A stretch of 64,000 nt of DNA, from positions 21,401-85,400 of the forward strand of contig CACZLA010000003.1 of NCBI GenBank assembly GCA_902781895.1, read 5' to 3'. The stretch comes from an uncultured Lachnospiraceae bacterium (GTDB taxonomy: Bacteria; Bacillota; Clostridia; Lachnospirales; Lachnospiraceae). Under the pieces are notes generated by a model. It saw only the letters and a list, made by a program, of their open reading frames with translations. It was not told where the DNA came from and did no database searches. This document shows positions 25,353-33,915 of the stretch, in pieces. The position numbers and the translations under genes are program-made. Position 1 is the stretch's first letter, and the number at the start of each line of letters is the position of its first letter.

Positions 25353-26849
25353 ATGGTACATCAGTATAAATTAAATGGATATAATATAGTGCTCGATACC
25401 TGTTCGGGTTCGGTACACAACGTGGATGATGTTGCATATGATATCATCGAGATGTTTGCTGAGCGTTTGGACGAGAAGTATGGAAAAGTAACAGATGAGT
25501 CTGCTGAGAAGGAGGCTGATGACAGGATAGTTCAGGTGATCACTGAACGTTATTCTGACAGAGAGGATGTGACAGAGGAGGATGTGCGTCAGTGCATAGA
25601 GGATGTTAAAGCTCTGGTGGATATGCATAAGCTGTATACTCCGGATGAGTTCGAGCCTCTGGCAGGTGAGTTCAAGAAGAGAAGTGGGGACGTGATAAAG
25701 GCACTCTGTCTTCATGTTTCCCATACCTGTAATCTGAACTGCGAGTACTGTTTTGCTGCACAGGGAAAATATAATGGCGAGCGGGCTCTTATGAGCTTTG
25801 AGGTAGGAAAAAGAGCTATAGATTTTCTGGTAGAGAACAGTGGAAGCAGGCATAATCTTGAGGTCGATTTCTTTGGTGGTGAACCACTTATGAACTGGGA
25901 TGTCTGCAAGCAGATAGTGGCTTATGCCAGATCTATCGAGAAGGAGGCAGGAAAGAATTTCCGTTTTACACTTACCACAAACGGTATGCTGATCGATGAT
26001 GATGTGATCGATTTTTGTAATAAAGAAATGAGTAATGTTGTCCTTTCCCTGGATGGCCGTAAGGAGGTTCATGACAGAACCCGTAAGGATTATCAGGGAA
26101 GAGGAAGCTTTGACCGTATCATTCCCAAGTTTAAAAAGCTTGTGGATGCAAGGGGCGGGAAGAATTACTACATGCGCGGAACCTATACCCATCTGAATAC
26201 TGATTTTACCGAGGATATTTTTACCATGGCAGATCTTGGATTTAAGGAGCTGTCTATGGAACCGGTTGTAAGTAAGCCCGGGGATGAGCTGGCTCTGACA
26301 GCTGAGGATCTTCCGGTACTTAAGGAGCAGTATGAGATACTTGCAAAGGAGATGCTCCGTCGTGATATAGAAGGAAATGGCTTTACATTTTATCATTATA
26401 TGGTAGATCTTAAAGCAGGCCCCTGTATCTATAAGAGGATATCAGGCTGTGGCTCCGGTACGGAGTACATGGCAGTAACACCATGGGGAGACCTGTATCC
26501 CTGTCATCAGTTTGTAGGCGATGAGGGTTATAAGCTTGGCGATATCTGGAAGGGTGTTACAAATAAAGAAAGGCAGGAGGAGTTCCGTGTATGTAATGCA
26601 TATGCGAGACCTGACTGCAGAAGCTGCTGGGCCATGCATTATTGTTCAGGAGGCTGTGCAGCAAATGCTTATCATGCAACCGGCGATGTAAAAGGAATAT
26701 ATGAGTATGGCTGTGAACTCTTCCGTAAAAGGATGGAATGTGCCATCATGATTCAGGTGGCTCATGATGCACTGGGACTTGAACCTGTGAGTGGTGCGAC
26801 GGCCGGGACTGATTACAGCTGTGAGGGTTGTGAGACACCGTGTGAGTAG
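25353..26849 (+). CDS. scfB: Radical SAM thioether maturase of SCIFF peptide (ScfB)
   Basis: A 498-residue enzyme that builds thioether crosslinks in the SCIFF peptide. Residues 1-100 form the peptide-recognition part (MVHQYKLNGYNIVLDTCSGS). The radical SAM site is CNLNCEYC (C126, C130, C133), with FFGGEP at 173-178. The SPASM domain carries auxiliary cluster cysteines at about C358, C366, C384, C422, C425, C431, C435 and C454. The C-terminus adds a cysteine-rich tail (CEGCETPCE). The ATG at 25353 is chosen because homologs start at MVHQ; an upstream frame runs through the attenuator hairpin. It lies 100 bases after the precursor gene. Confidence 0.93.
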   Translation: MVHQYKLNGYNIVLDTCSGSVHNVDDVAYDIIEMFAERLDEKYGKVTDESAEKEADDRIVQVITERYSDREDVTEEDVRQCIEDVKALVDMHKLYTPDEFEPLAGEFKKRSGDVIKALCLHVSHTCNLNCEYCFAAQGKYNGERALMSFEVGKRAIDFLVENSGSRHNLEVDFFGGEPLMNWDVCKQIVAYARSIEKEAGKNFRFTLTTNGMLIDDDVIDFCNKEMSNVVLSLDGRKEVHDRTRKDYQGRGSFDRIIPKFKKLVDARGGKNYYMRGTYTHLNTDFTEDIFTMADLGFKELSMEPVVSKPGDELALTAEDLPVLKEQYEILAKEMLRRDIEGNGFTFYHYMVDLKAGPCIYKRISGCGSGTEYMAVTPWGDLYPCHQFVGDEGYKLGDIWKGVTNKERQEEFRVCNAYARPDCRSCWAMHYCSGGCAANAYHATGDVKGIYEYGCELFRKRMECAIMIQVAHDALGLEPVSGATAGTDYSCEGCETPCE

Positions 26850-26857
26850 GTGGATAG

Positions 26858-26970
26858 AATATAGAGGGATAAGAAATATAGAGGGATAAGAAATATATAG
26901 GAACAGGAAATATATAGGAACAGGAAATATATAGGAACAGGAAATATATAGGAACAAGAAATATAGAACA
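26858..26970 (+). repeat. 17-bp tandem repeat, seven copies
   Basis: AATATA recurs at 26858, 26875, 26892, 26909, 26926, 26943 and 26960, exactly every 17 bases. The first two units read AATATAGAGGGATAAGA and the later ones AATATATAGGAACAGGA. It starts 9 bases after the scfB stop. The core ATATATAGGAA is shared with the 22-bp array upstream of the SCIFF gene. Confidence 0.92.
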
Positions 26971-27023
26971 ACAAGACGGATGAAATTGAATGCGTAAGCA
27001 TTTTGTTTCATCCGTCTTGTTGT
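26968..27023. repeat. Long perfect inverted repeat
   Basis: ACAACAAGACGGATGAAA (26968-26985) pairs perfectly with TTTCATCCGTCTTGTTGT (27006-27023). An inner stem AATGC/GCATT closes the top. There is no T run, so this is a strong hairpin rather than a clear terminator. It lies between the 17-bp and 73-bp arrays. Confidence 0.85.
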
Positions 27024-27052
27024 ACATGGTGAGTGGATCATTCTCTCTCAAC

Positions 27053-27560
27053 TGCCTGATTTCAGCCTCTTCGGCAACAATTTCCATGTATTCAGCTAAA
27101 AATGTTGCTTTTACCTTCACTAAACCACCTGATTTCAGCCTTTTCGGCAACAATTTCCGCGTATTCAGCTAAAAATGTTGCTTTTGCCTTCACTAAACCA
27201 CCTGATTTCAGCCTTTCCGGCAACATTTTTCGCGTATTCAGCTAAAAATGTTGCTTTTGCCTCCACTAAACCACCTGATTTCAGCTTTTCCGGCAACAAT
27301 TTCCGCGTATTCAGCTAAAAATGTTGCTTTTGCCTTCACTCAACAGCTTATTATCAGCCTTTCCGGCAACAATTTCCGCGTATTCAGCTAAAAATGTTGC
27401 TTTTGCCTTCACTAAACCACCTGATTTCAGCCTCTTCGGCAACAATTTCCGCGTATTCAGCTAAAAATGTTGCTTTTACCTTCACTAAACCACCTGATTT
27501 CAGCCTTTCCGGCAACAATTTCCATGTATTCAGCTAAAAATGTTGCTTTTACCTTCACCA
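27053..27560. repeat. 73-bp tandem repeat, seven copies
   Basis: TTCAGCTAAAAATGTTGC recurs at 27091, 27164, 27237, 27310, 27383, 27456 and 27529, exactly every 73 bases. Units contain CCACCTGATTTCAGCC, then CGGCAACAATTTCC and the above. Each can form a hairpin (GCAACA against TGTTGC; copy 3 has an 11-bp perfect stem). The period is not a multiple of three. With the 17-bp array and the inverted repeat this accounts for most of the 822-base gap after scfB; no gene is confidently called there. Confidence 0.92.
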
Positions 27561-27600
27561 ATTGAAAACAATAAAATGAAATTGAAAACAATAAAATGAA
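27561..27600 (+). repeat. 20-bp direct repeat, two copies
   Basis: ATTGAAAACAATAAAATGAA occurs twice head-to-tail at 27561 and 27581, directly after the 73-bp array. A TATAAT at 27631-27636 may serve the next gene, but no good -35 was found. Confidence 0.85.
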
Positions 27601-27671
27601 ATAATTCTATGTAAAGTACGATTGGAATGGTATAATGGGAAAGATAAACTCAAAAGGGTTGATAGAAAAAT

Positions 27672-27896
27672 ATGAGTCTTTTTAAAAGTAAGAAACAGAT
27701 GAAAATTGATTATGATAAGACCGAGAAGCAGCCGGCAGTAAAAAGCAGTATATGTACCGGCGAAATGGTGGCGGGGTTTATTGATTTAAAAACACAGAAG
27801 TTTCATGATTATATGCTAATCAGAAATGATGCTGAACTGGAATTGTTCTGTATGAGCTGTGGCATAGATACCTCTGAATTAAAACGTATAGTGTGA
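27672..27896 (+). CDS. Small protein of unknown function, 74 residues
   Basis: The frame begins MSLFKSKKQMKIDYDKTEKQ and contains SSICTGEMVAGFIDLKTQKF, then MLIRNDAELELFCMSCGIDT. It looks like a compact folded domain with a basic N-terminus, three cysteines and no membrane segment. I recall similar short proteins in Clostridia but no established function. The ribosome site is weak (GGGTTGAT). It lies 78 bases before the NHLM-type export genes, separated by a TGACATAAGTGTTA palindrome, so linkage to export is uncertain. Confidence 0.6.
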   Translation: MSLFKSKKQMKIDYDKTEKQPAVKSSICTGEMVAGFIDLKTQKFHDYMLIRNDAELELFCMSCGIDTSELKRIV

Positions 27897-27936
27897 TTTG
27901 TTGAGTTGATGCATGCTGTATTGAAAAATAATTCCA

Positions 27937-27950
27937 TGACATAAGTGTTA
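27937..27950. promoter_or_regulatory. TGACATAAGTGTTA palindrome upstream of the export genes
   Basis: One mismatch from the perfect palindrome TGACATAAGTGTCA found at 45057 and, inverted, at 9772. It lies 25 bases before the start of the export operon. Confidence 0.4.
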
Positions 27951-27974
27951 AAGGATTAGCAAGAGGAAGTTGAT

Positions 27975-28406
27975 GTGGATAATAAAGATAAAAATAACAA
28001 TTCAATATTCAGGAAAAAAACTTTAGATAGTATTAGTTCTCCTGACCAGCTTACGAATTATCTTAAGGTTACAAATCCGGGGATATGGTTAGTATTTGCT
28101 GCGGTTATTGTTTTTCTGGTGGGACTTTTTGTATGGGCAAAGGTAGGAACTCTTGAGACAAAGGCTCCTGCAAGGATTGTTGTTGTTGATGATACGGCAC
28201 TTGTTTCCATAAACAGTACAAAGGAGTTGAAAGAAGGAATGCCCCTTCGTATAGCTTCTGAGGAATATATGATAGCATCTGTAAAGAAGGATGAATATGG
28301 AAGAACTCTGGGAATTGCCCAGGTTGATCTTCCTGACGGAAATTATGATGGAACAGTAGTGGTAGATAAGACACACCCTATAGATTTTCTGCTGGAAAGC
28401 AGGTGA
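27975..28406 (+). CDS. NHLM-type secretion protein, short membrane-fusion form
   Basis: A 143-residue protein with a GTG start 5 bases after AGAGGAAG. The N-terminus (IFRKKTLDSISSPDQLTNYL, then KVTNPGIWLVF) matches the start of NHLM bacteriocin-system secretion proteins, related to HlyD. One membrane helix lies at about 41-58 and a short extracytoplasmic beta-rich part follows. Full-length relatives have a long coiled-coil and lipoyl-like region; this copy stops after about 85 external residues, with no sign of frameshift. It begins a tight three-gene export unit with two ABC transporters (gaps of 6 and 14 bases). It probably forms part of the exporter or anchors its substrate (inference). 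Confidence 0.72.
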   Translation: MDNKDKNNNSIFRKKTLDSISSPDQLTNYLKVTNPGIWLVFAAVIVFLVGLFVWAKVGTLETKAPARIVVVDDTALVSINSTKELKEGMPLRIASEEYMIASVKKDEYGRTLGIAQVDLPDGNYDGTVVVDKTHPIDFLLESR

Positions 28407-28412
28407 CTTTAA

Positions 28413-30608
28413 GTGGCTGAGAAAAGTATCAAATCAAAAAAAGTTAAACCGACCTTAACAAAGGGCGCGGCTAAGGTTCCTGTTATTATGCAGCAGGAGG
28501 CTCTGGAGTGCGGTGCTGCTGCTCTTGCTATGGTTATGGCTTACTATGGTAAATGGGTTCCCCTTGAACAGGTCCGTGTTGACTGCGGTGTTTCAAGAGA
28601 TGGGTCCAAAGCCAAAAATATATATCTGGCAGCTGAGCATTACGGATTTAAAGTAGATGCATACAGCATGTCCCCTGAGGCCATCAAAAAAAGCGGAAAG
28701 TTTCCGTGTATCATTCACTGGAACATGAACCATTTTGTGGTGCTTGACGGGTTCAAGGGAAAACATGTTTATATCAATGATCCGGCCAGAGGATCTGTAA
28801 AAATAACATGGGAAGAGTTTGACAGAGCTTTTACGGGTGTCGCACTGATACCTGTTCCTACTGATGATTTCGTTCCGGACGGAAAACGCCGGAGCGTACT
28901 TTCCTTTGCAAAAAAACGTCTGATCGGAGCCGGGGCGGCTGTTGCATTTGTAATGCTTACTACGGCTATTTCATATCTTTTCGGTATTGTAAATTCCGTT
29001 AATACGAAGATATTTATGGACAGACTTCTGACAGGTATCAACCGTGAGTGGCTGTATCCCTTCATAGGTTTTATGATCGTGCTGGCAGTTGTCCAGCTTC
29101 TTGTTGCCTGGGCTCAGGCTATCTATTCTCTGAAGATCAGAGGAAAGATGGCTATAGTCGGAAATACCACTTATATGTGGAAGATTCTCAGAATGCCCAT
29201 GGAGTTCTTCTCTCAGCGTCTTGCAGGTGATATTCAGGCCAGAGCTGAAATGAATGCTTCCATAGCAACCACTCTGGTGAATACATTTGCGCCCCTTCTC
29301 CTTAATACCATAATGATGATCTTTTATCTGGTTCTGATGCTCCATCAGAGTGCTCTTCTGACCCTTATCGGACTAACTGCACTGATATTAAATATTATAG
29401 TGGTTAAGATCGTCACCAAGAAAAGAGTAAATATGATGCAGCTGATGCTTCGTGATTCCGGAAAGCTTGAAGCTACAACGGTCAGCGGGATCGATATGAT
29501 AGAGACCATTAAGGCCAGCGGAGCGGAAAATGGATTCTTCCGTAAATGGGCCGGTTATCAGGCATCTGTAAATACACAGAACGTTAAGCTGATAAAATCA
29601 AGTCAGATTATTGAGATACTTCCCACATTTATGAGTCAGCTTGCTAATTATGTTGTTTTAATTCTCGGTGTCTGGCTTGTAATGCAGGGCAAATTCAGTC
29701 TTGGTGCAGTAACTATGTTCCAGGGCTTTCTCGGTTCATTCATGTCTCCGGCCATGACCCTTGTGGGAGCGGGACAGACTATTCAGGAAATGCGTGCTCA
29801 GATGGAACGAGTAGAGGATGTAATGGACTATCCCGAAGATGTTAATGTTTCCCAGGACATCAGTTTTGAGGATACGGACTTTACAAAATTAAAGGGGAAT
29901 ATTGAAATAAAGAATCTTACATTTGGCTATTCCAGACTGGAAGAACCACTGCTTAAAGACTTTTCGCTGAAAATGAAAACCGGTGACAGGATAGCGCTGG
30001 TTGGAGCTTCAGGCTGTGGTAAGTCAACTATTTCCAAGCTTATATCGGGTCTGTATCAGCCATGGAGCGGAGAGATTCTGTTTGACGGAAAGGATAGAAG
30101 TGAGTATCCCCATGATGTAATGACTGCATCTCTTGCGGTTGTTGATCAGGATATTATTCTTTTTGAGGATACGATAGAGAAAAACATAAAGATGTGGGAT
30201 GATTCCATCATGGACTTTGAGATGATCCTTGCAGCAAGGGATGTCCATTTCCATGATGATATTATGAGCATGCCCGGTGGATATCAGTATAAACTGAACA
30301 GCGGAGGCAGAAATCTGTCCGGAGGTCAGAGACAGCGCCTGGAGATTGCGCGTATTCTCGCACAGGATCCGACAATCCTTATTCTGGATGAGGCAACCAG
30401 TGCTCTGGATGCAAAAACAGAATATGAGGTGGTGAATTCAATAAAGGATCGAGGCATCACATGTCTTGTTATCGCACATCGTCTGTCGACTGTGCGTGAC
30501 TGTGATGAGATAATAGTTCTCGATCATGGAAATGTAGTCGAACGTGGTACCCATGATGAGCTTATAAAGAAAAATGGGGCCTATGCCGAACTTGTATCAC
30601 AGGAGTAG
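28413..30608 (+). CDS. NHLM-type peptidase/ABC exporter with C39 domain
   Basis: A 731-residue protein. The N-terminal C39 cysteine peptidase keeps C33 (QQEALECGAAA), H107 (NMNHFVV) and D123 (INDPARG), which cleaves leader peptides after a double-glycine-type motif. Six membrane helices follow (about 165-450). The ATPase has GASGCGKST, NLSGGQRQRLEIARIL, ILILDEATSALD and AHRLST. It should cut and export a modified peptide. It starts with GTG after AGGTGA. The only peptide precursor recognised nearby is the SCIFF peptide, 3.3 kb upstream, with Gly-Gly before its core; the link is inference. The second ABC gene begins 14 bases downstream. Confidence 0.88.
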   Translation: MAEKSIKSKKVKPTLTKGAAKVPVIMQQEALECGAAALAMVMAYYGKWVPLEQVRVDCGVSRDGSKAKNIYLAAEHYGFKVDAYSMSPEAIKKSGKFPCIIHWNMNHFVVLDGFKGKHVYINDPARGSVKITWEEFDRAFTGVALIPVPTDDFVPDGKRRSVLSFAKKRLIGAGAAVAFVMLTTAISYLFGIVNSVNTKIFMDRLLTGINREWLYPFIGFMIVLAVVQLLVAWAQAIYSLKIRGKMAIVGNTTYMWKILRMPMEFFSQRLAGDIQARAEMNASIATTLVNTFAPLLLNTIMMIFYLVLMLHQSALLTLIGLTALILNIIVVKIVTKKRVNMMQLMLRDSGKLEATTVSGIDMIETIKASGAENGFFRKWAGYQASVNTQNVKLIKSSQIIEILPTFMSQLANYVVLILGVWLVMQGKFSLGAVTMFQGFLGSFMSPAMTLVGAGQTIQEMRAQMERVEDVMDYPEDVNVSQDISFEDTDFTKLKGNIEIKNLTFGYSRLEEPLLKDFSLKMKTGDRIALVGASGCGKSTISKLISGLYQPWSGEILFDGKDRSEYPHDVMTASLAVVDQDIILFEDTIEKNIKMWDDSIMDFEMILAARDVHFHDDIMSMPGGYQYKLNSGGRNLSGGQRQRLEIARILAQDPTILILDEATSALDAKTEYEVVNSIKDRGITCLVIAHRLSTVRDCDEIIVLDHGNVVERGTHDELIKKNGAYAELVSQE

Positions 30609-30622
30609 AAGGGAGTGGACTG

Positions 30623-32812
30623 ATGAGCTTATATGACGATCAGATCAAAGAGCGTAAAAAAGCTGACAGGCAGCTCCTGGAGGACTCGCTTGTTAAGGTT
30701 GCGGGAGTGGTCCTTGGAAAAGGAAGCGCCCGGCGCTTGGATGATCAGAGAATTATCACACAGAATGCCATAGATGAGATACTTAAGTACTATCATTACA
30801 AACCGATAAAGGTATCGGAAGATATAGAGGGAATAGAGGCTCAGCTGAATTATGTCATGAAGTTCTATGGTATCATGAATCGTGAGATCGAGCTGAGTGA
30901 TAAGTGGTATAAGGATTCCTATGGACCCATATTTGCCTATACCAGGGACGAGGAGCTTCCCGTGGCTCTTATTCCCGGAAGGACGGGTGGATATTACTAT
31001 AAGGATCCCAAGACAAATAATATGACAAAACTGAATAAAAATAATGCAGATATGTTTATGAGAAATGCATATTGCTTTTACAGGCCCCTTCCTCAAAAAA
31101 AGCTGGGAATAAAGGATCTTTTTGTATATTTGCATAGATGTATAAACGCATATGATATAGCATTGATAATCATATCAGGTGTTGCTCTGGCTGTTATCGG
31201 TCTTCTGATAACAAGGCTGACAAAAGCCCTGACAGGATCTGTACTTAACAGTGGAAGGACCGAGGCTCTTATCGGGCTTGCCATCTGTATGGTCTGTATA
31301 ACGGCATCAAGCAAGCTTATAGAATGTGTTAAGACACTGCTTACAAACAGGCTTACCATAAAAACCTCCCTCGGTGTACAGTCATCAATGATGATGAGGA
31401 TTCTTACACTTCCTGCCGGTTTTTTCAGGAAGTACAGTGCCGGAGAGTTAAAGAGCAGATCCATGTCGGTGAACCAGCTGTGTGATCTGCTGATGAATAT
31501 AGTTCTGTCGACGGGACTTACCTCCATCACATCACTCATATATATTTTTCAGATTACGAGGTTTGCAAAGCAACTTGCCATACCGGCTCTGCTCATATCC
31601 CTGACCACTGTGATAATATCATTTATCACAACCATTACCATGCAGCGATTAAGTAAAAAGCAGATGGAAATAAGTGCAAAGGAATCCGGAATGAGCTATC
31701 AGATGATAACCGGTGTATCCAAGATAAAGCTGTCAGGTGCCGAAACCAGATTTTTTGCAAAATGGCTTGATATATATTCGGAGGAAGCAGCCCTTGCGTA
31801 TAATCCTCCGCTTCTGATAAAGCTGAATACTGTTATTACCACGGCAATCACTCTTTTTTCAAATATAATTATTTATTATATTGCGGTGAAAAGCCATATA
31901 GATCAGTCATCATATTTTGCATTTGCTTCTGCTTATGGAATGGTGTCCGGCGCATTTTTGGCACTGACATCCACAGCTCTTTCGGCAGCTCAGATAAAGC
32001 CCATCCTTGAAATGGCCGAACCATTTCTTAATGCCGTTCCGGAAACATCGGAGGGAAGAGAAGTTATAACCCGGATTTCCGGAGGAGTGGAGATGGATCA
32101 TGTTTCATTCAGATATTCTGATGATACTCCATATATACTAAATGATATGTCGCTTAAGATCAGACCCGGAGAGTATGTGGCAATAGTAGGAAAAACCGGC
32201 TGCGGAAAATCAACACTGATGAGACTGCTCCTGGGATTTGAGACAGCCGAAAAAGGAAATATCTACTATGACAGAAAAAGTATTAATAGTATAGATCTGC
32301 CGACTCTCAGAAGTCATATAGGAACGGTAATGCAGGATTCGGGACTGTTCCAGGGAGATATATATTCAAATATAGTTATCTCTGCCCCTGAACTTTCACT
32401 TGATGATGCATGGGAGGCTGCCGAGATAGCAGGTATAGCCGATGATATCAGAGCTATGCCCATGGGAATGCATACAGTTATTTCAGAAGGTCAGGGTGGC
32501 ATATCCGGAGGACAGCGTCAAAGACTTATGATCGCCCGGGCAGTGGCACCGAAGCCAAAGCTTATTATGTTTGATGAAGCGACCTCCGCACTTGATAACA
32601 AGACACAAAAGCAGGTCAGCGACGCTCTGGACCGTATGAAGTGTACACGAATAGTGATAGCACACAGATTATCTACCATCCGTCACTGTGATCGTATACT
32701 GGTACTTGACGGTGGAAATATCATTGAAGACGGTACCTATGAAGAGCTGATCGAACTTAACGGTCGGTTTGCCGAGCTTGTTGCAAGACAACGTCTTGAT
32801 ACTGAAGAGTAA
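30623..32812 (+). CDS. NHLM-type ABC exporter, second subunit
   Basis: A 729-residue permease-ATPase of the second NHLM transporter type, which lacks the C39 peptidase. An N-terminal soluble region (1-165) precedes a six-helix membrane domain (about 170-450). The ATPase has GKTGCGKSTLMRLL, GISGGQRQRLMIARAV, LIMFDEATSALDN and AHRLST, so it is intact. In known NHLM clusters this protein pairs with the C39 transporter and the secretion protein. The order of genes here is the same. AGGGAGTGG lies upstream of the ATG. Confidence 0.85.
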   Translation: MSLYDDQIKERKKADRQLLEDSLVKVAGVVLGKGSARRLDDQRIITQNAIDEILKYYHYKPIKVSEDIEGIEAQLNYVMKFYGIMNREIELSDKWYKDSYGPIFAYTRDEELPVALIPGRTGGYYYKDPKTNNMTKLNKNNADMFMRNAYCFYRPLPQKKLGIKDLFVYLHRCINAYDIALIIISGVALAVIGLLITRLTKALTGSVLNSGRTEALIGLAICMVCITASSKLIECVKTLLTNRLTIKTSLGVQSSMMMRILTLPAGFFRKYSAGELKSRSMSVNQLCDLLMNIVLSTGLTSITSLIYIFQITRFAKQLAIPALLISLTTVIISFITTITMQRLSKKQMEISAKESGMSYQMITGVSKIKLSGAETRFFAKWLDIYSEEAALAYNPPLLIKLNTVITTAITLFSNIIIYYIAVKSHIDQSSYFAFASAYGMVSGAFLALTSTALSAAQIKPILEMAEPFLNAVPETSEGREVITRISGGVEMDHVSFRYSDDTPYILNDMSLKIRPGEYVAIVGKTGCGKSTLMRLLLGFETAEKGNIYYDRKSINSIDLPTLRSHIGTVMQDSGLFQGDIYSNIVISAPELSLDDAWEAAEIAGIADDIRAMPMGMHTVISEGQGGISGGQRQRLMIARAVAPKPKLIMFDEATSALDNKTQKQVSDALDRMKCTRIVIAHRLSTIRHCDRILVLDGGNIIEDGTYEELIELNGRFAELVARQRLDTEE

Positions 32813-32918
32813 CATATAGACATAAGTCTTGTGAGATTTCGTAAGAAACATAGAGTACATTTATAATATGGTATCATAATAATTAAGAAACAGTTAAGAA
32901 TTAAACAAGATACACTTT

Positions 32919-32980
32919 AAGACTTCCATACAGGGTTGTTGTAGTATAGACTCAACAAACGCGGTATGGAAGTCTTTCTT
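32919..32980 (+). terminator. Probable terminator of the export operon
   Basis: AAGACTTCCATAC (32919-32931) pairs with GTATGGAAGTCTT (32964-32976). The inner bases TTGTTG and CAACAA can extend the structure. The tail is TTCTTAT, a weak T run. Confidence 0.65.
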
Positions 32981-33012
32981 ATACAGGAGAGACCCGGGAT
33001 AATCAGTAAGTG

Positions 33013-33042
33013 ATGTCATTCTGAGCGAAGCTCAAGAATCGC
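33013..33042 (+). repeat. TGTCATTCTGAGCG element upstream of the Bce-type ATPase
   Basis: ATGTCATTCTGAGCGAAG followed by CTCAAGAATC; it ends 24 bases before the ATPase ATG. Confidence 0.8.
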
Positions 33043-33066
33043 ATAAAAGGAAATAAGGAGAAAAAT

Positions 33067-33885
33067 ATGGAAACAAAAGAAGTGATACTCACAGCAAAGG
33101 ATTTATCGAAAACATTTTCAAATGAGTCTGTACAGCAGCATGTACTGAAGAATCTGAATCTTGAGATATACAAAGGAGATTTCACGGTGGTCATGGGAAA
33201 CTCCGGATCGGGAAAGAGTACACTTCTGTATGCACTCAGTGGAATGGACAGACCAAGCCTCGGAACGGTTACATATAATGTTCCGGATAAAGCAGGAAAT
33301 GAAGTGGAGATATCCAAGTATTCCAACGATAAGCTGGCACTCTTCAGAAGAAATCATTGTGGATTTGTTTTCCAGCAGAATTATCTGAATGACAGTATGA
33401 GTGCACTTGATAATGTAATGGTAAGCGGACTGCTCAGAACAAAGGACAGAAAAGCACTTGCGAAAAGAGCAAAGGAGCTTCTCGGAAAGGTTGAGATAGG
33501 TGAAGGAGATTATAAGAAGTTTCCGGCACAGCTCTCCGGAGGAATGCAGCAGAGAGTTGCGGTAGTAAGGGGAGTCATCAATCAGCCGGAGGTACTCTTC
33601 GCAGACGAGCCCACAGGAGCACTTAACTCACAGAATACCATAAATGTACTGGACATACTTTCGGACTTAAATGAACAGGGACAGACTATAGTGATGGTTA
33701 CACATACAGTAAAGGCTGCGGAAAGAGCCAACAGAGTTATCTACCTCTCCGACGGAGTCATATCAGATGAAATAGATCTGGGACCATTTATCGGAGATTA
33801 CAAGGATGAATCAAATCCACGCCGGGATGAGGCGGTTGAAAGACACAGAAGACTTAAGGATTTTCTGACTGAGCAGGGTTGGTAA
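33067..33885 (+). CDS. ABC transporter ATP-binding protein, Bce/MacB type
   Basis: A 272-residue ATPase with GNSGSGKSTLLYALSG (Walker A, about 44-59), QLSGGMQQRVAVVRG (signature), VLFADEPTGALN (Walker B) and VTHTVKAAERA (H-loop). The first strands (ILTAKDLSKTFSNESVQQHV) and the following FtsX-type permease plus two-component pair match BceAB-type modules, which sense and resist peptide antibiotics acting on lipid II cycle intermediates. AAGGAG precedes the ATG. The permease gene starts 30 bases downstream. Confidence 0.86.
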   Translation: METKEVILTAKDLSKTFSNESVQQHVLKNLNLEIYKGDFTVVMGNSGSGKSTLLYALSGMDRPSLGTVTYNVPDKAGNEVEISKYSNDKLALFRRNHCGFVFQQNYLNDSMSALDNVMVSGLLRTKDRKALAKRAKELLGKVEIGEGDYKKFPAQLSGGMQQRVAVVRGVINQPEVLFADEPTGALNSQNTINVLDILSDLNEQGQTIVMVTHTVKAAERANRVIYLSDGVISDEIDLGPFIGDYKDESNPRRDEAVERHRRLKDFLTEQGW

Positions 33886-33915
33886 GATTGACTGTGAAGC
33901 GACAAGGAGAAAAAA

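Noticed and set aside
26646-27041. - strand frames over the 17-bp array and scfB 3' end
   Set aside because: Low-complexity Tyr/Ile/Phe repeats antisense to a clear gene; only the part starting at 27120 is kept as a tentative finding.
27053-27560. CRISPR array
   Set aside because: The 73-bp units follow one another without variable spacers, and no cas genes are present in the window.
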